Assembly: GCA_025558095.1 (NCBI GenBank) | Contig: JAIVFI010000016.1 | Location: forward strand, 620,001-684,000 | Length of the DNA stretch: 64,000 nucleotides | Direction of reading: 5' to 3' | DNA from: Hyaloraphidium curvatum | Lineage: Eukaryota; Monoblepharomycota; Hyaloraphidiomycetes; Hyaloraphidiales; Hyaloraphidiaceae | Shown here: piece after piece, positions 63,225 to 64,000 of the stretch | How positions within the stretch are numbered: position 1 is the stretch's first letter | Layout: every line of letters starts with the position of its first letter | Translations under genes and position numbers: made by a program | The notes under the pieces: model-generated | Database searches by the model: none | The model's input: only the letters and a program-made list of their open reading frames with translations | Told to the model about the DNA's origin: nothing

Positions 63225-64000
63225 ATGGCCCGTGCCATGGCCGCCGTCGCCGCGTCCGTGCTGCTCCTCGCCGCCTCGGCCTCGGCGCTCAACACGCTCG
63301 ACACGGTCGCAGCCATCGCCACCGGTAGGCCCATCCCCCGGCCGCGGATGGACCCGCTCATCGGCGCTTCACAGGGTCGCAGAGCAAGCCGTACTCGCTG
63401 GCCACGCTCAATGCCGCGCTGCAGATCCTGCCGGCCATCCGTTCAGTGCGTGTGCGTCCTTCATCGCCCCGCGACGGGGCCAACGTGCTTTTCCCCTCGA
63501 TCCATCAGCTCCTGGCCGGCAACGTCACCTTCTTCGCGCCGACTGACGAAGCCTTCGCGGCCCTCGCGCAGTTCTACGCGGACCGGCCGCCCGCCGTGCC
63601 CGAAATCGACCTCGCCTCCCCCGACGTCGGGCGGGCCATCCTGCGCTTCCACATCTACGATCCGTTCGACAACTACACAGCCATCGTCCCGTCCAAGCTG
63701 GAAGCCGGCGAATCCCAAGGGCTCACGTCTCTGAACCCGCAGGTCGCGGGGCTCTGGTGGCGGAACAACAGCGGCATCGCCGACCTCACGTACAGTGGGT
63801 TCGGCAGAGCGCCGCGGCACAAGCGCCTCTTTAATCACGGGATCAGCTTCGCCAAATGTCTATTTCCCCCAGGTCTACCCTCTGGAGACCATTCGCACCG
63901 ATTCGGGTCTCCTCATCCCCGTTGGAAGCGTCATGGTGCCGCCTTACTGCGCGGACACGTCGTTCCAGTACGACACTTCGATAACAGAGTCGTTCCGCAT
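63225..64000 (+). CDS. Secreted fasciclin-domain protein, 3' end outside window
   Basis: Four exons so far (63225-63324, 63375-63445, 63509-63794, 63847 to the edge). A signal peptide (MAAVAASVLLLAASASA) precedes a FAS1 domain: LATLNAALQILPAIRSLLAGN, then VTFFAPTDEAFAAL (H1 motif) and ILRFHIYDPF with YTAIVPSKLEAGE. SPNVYFPQVYPLETIRTDSGLL gives the H2-like end after an intron that is removed in phase. FAS1 proteins mediate adhesion at the cell surface or wall. The rest of the protein, including any second FAS1 or GPI signal, is missing from the window. Confidence 0.88.

Noticed and set aside
1-64000. CRISPR arrays, prophage, insertion sequences, rRNA or tRNA genes
   Set aside because: No direct-repeat/spacer series, transposase, terminal inverted repeats or tRNA B-box was found by eye; a tRNA search program would be needed to be sure.

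Overview
This is a GC-rich (roughly 65% by eye), gene-dense stretch of a fungal nuclear genome. The fungal assignment rests on a Zn2Cys6 transcription factor, an ISN1-type IMP 5'-nucleotidase, a fungal-style cyclic phosphodiesterase (CPD1-like), a large FUSC/ArAE membrane protein and many short spliceosomal introns. I could place about 60 introns, mostly 43-90 nt; the longest are 165 nt (thioredoxin) and 152 nt (glutathione peroxidase). The 5' splice sites favour GTGGGT/GTGGGC and GTGCGT; GTAAGT was not seen among the introns placed. An early-diverging (zoosporic-type) fungus or a GC-rich basidiomycete yeast would both fit. Nothing here fixes the species.

Layout. 1-2 kb: the start of a short-chain dehydrogenase (SDR), then a MYND-finger gene. 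2.2-3.1 kb: a possible proline-rich protein. 3.5-16.2 kb: a run of minus-strand genes: Zn2Cys6 regulator, secreted M14 carboxypeptidase with a Lys/Arg/Thr tail, a tail-anchored protein, SDR, GPI-type PLC-like phosphodiesterase, 1,122-aa FUSC transporter. 16.4-18.4 kb: a small coiled-coil protein and a LITAF-domain protein. 18.5-23.9 kb, minus: enoyl-CoA hydratase family, membrane RING-H2 protein, S9 prolyl-oligopeptidase-family peptidase. 24-25.2 kb: aldo-keto reductase. 25.3-28 kb, minus: CAT-type amino acid transporter and a small MGNSLS protein. 29.4-32 kb: glutathione peroxidase and a NYN-nuclease/zinc-finger protein. 32-32.5 kb, minus: GFA-domain protein. 32.6-41.6 kb: a plus-strand run of ISN1, ZIP zinc transporter, PPP-like metallophosphatase, PPR-like protein, NCS2 purine/uracil permease. 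41.6-45.7 kb, minus: dual-specificity phosphatase and an unknown mitochondrial-type protein. 46-51 kb: 3-ketoacyl reductase-like SDR, alpha/beta hydrolase (minus), a multi-pass membrane protein, CPDase. 51-53.6 kb: OCIA-domain protein (minus), small hydrophilic protein, RanBP1 (minus). 54.9-64 kb: an unknown type I glycoprotein, a sulfotransferase with an in-frame stop (minus), thioredoxin, a metallo-beta-lactamase-fold protein lacking its zinc motif (minus), a large disordered protein, and a fasciclin-domain protein running off the end.

Genes are packed with very short spacers. Convergent pairs end 4-190 bp apart and divergent pairs share promoters of about 140-370 bp. Most genes are unrelated housekeeping, transport, redox or surface functions; I see no biosynthetic cluster and no prokaryotic-style operon. 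The most unusual items are the degenerate metallo-beta-lactamase protein, the interrupted sulfotransferase, the split RING, the NYN/zinc-finger protein, the unknown glycoprotein and the repeat-bearing mitochondrial protein. I found no convincing new multi-gene system.
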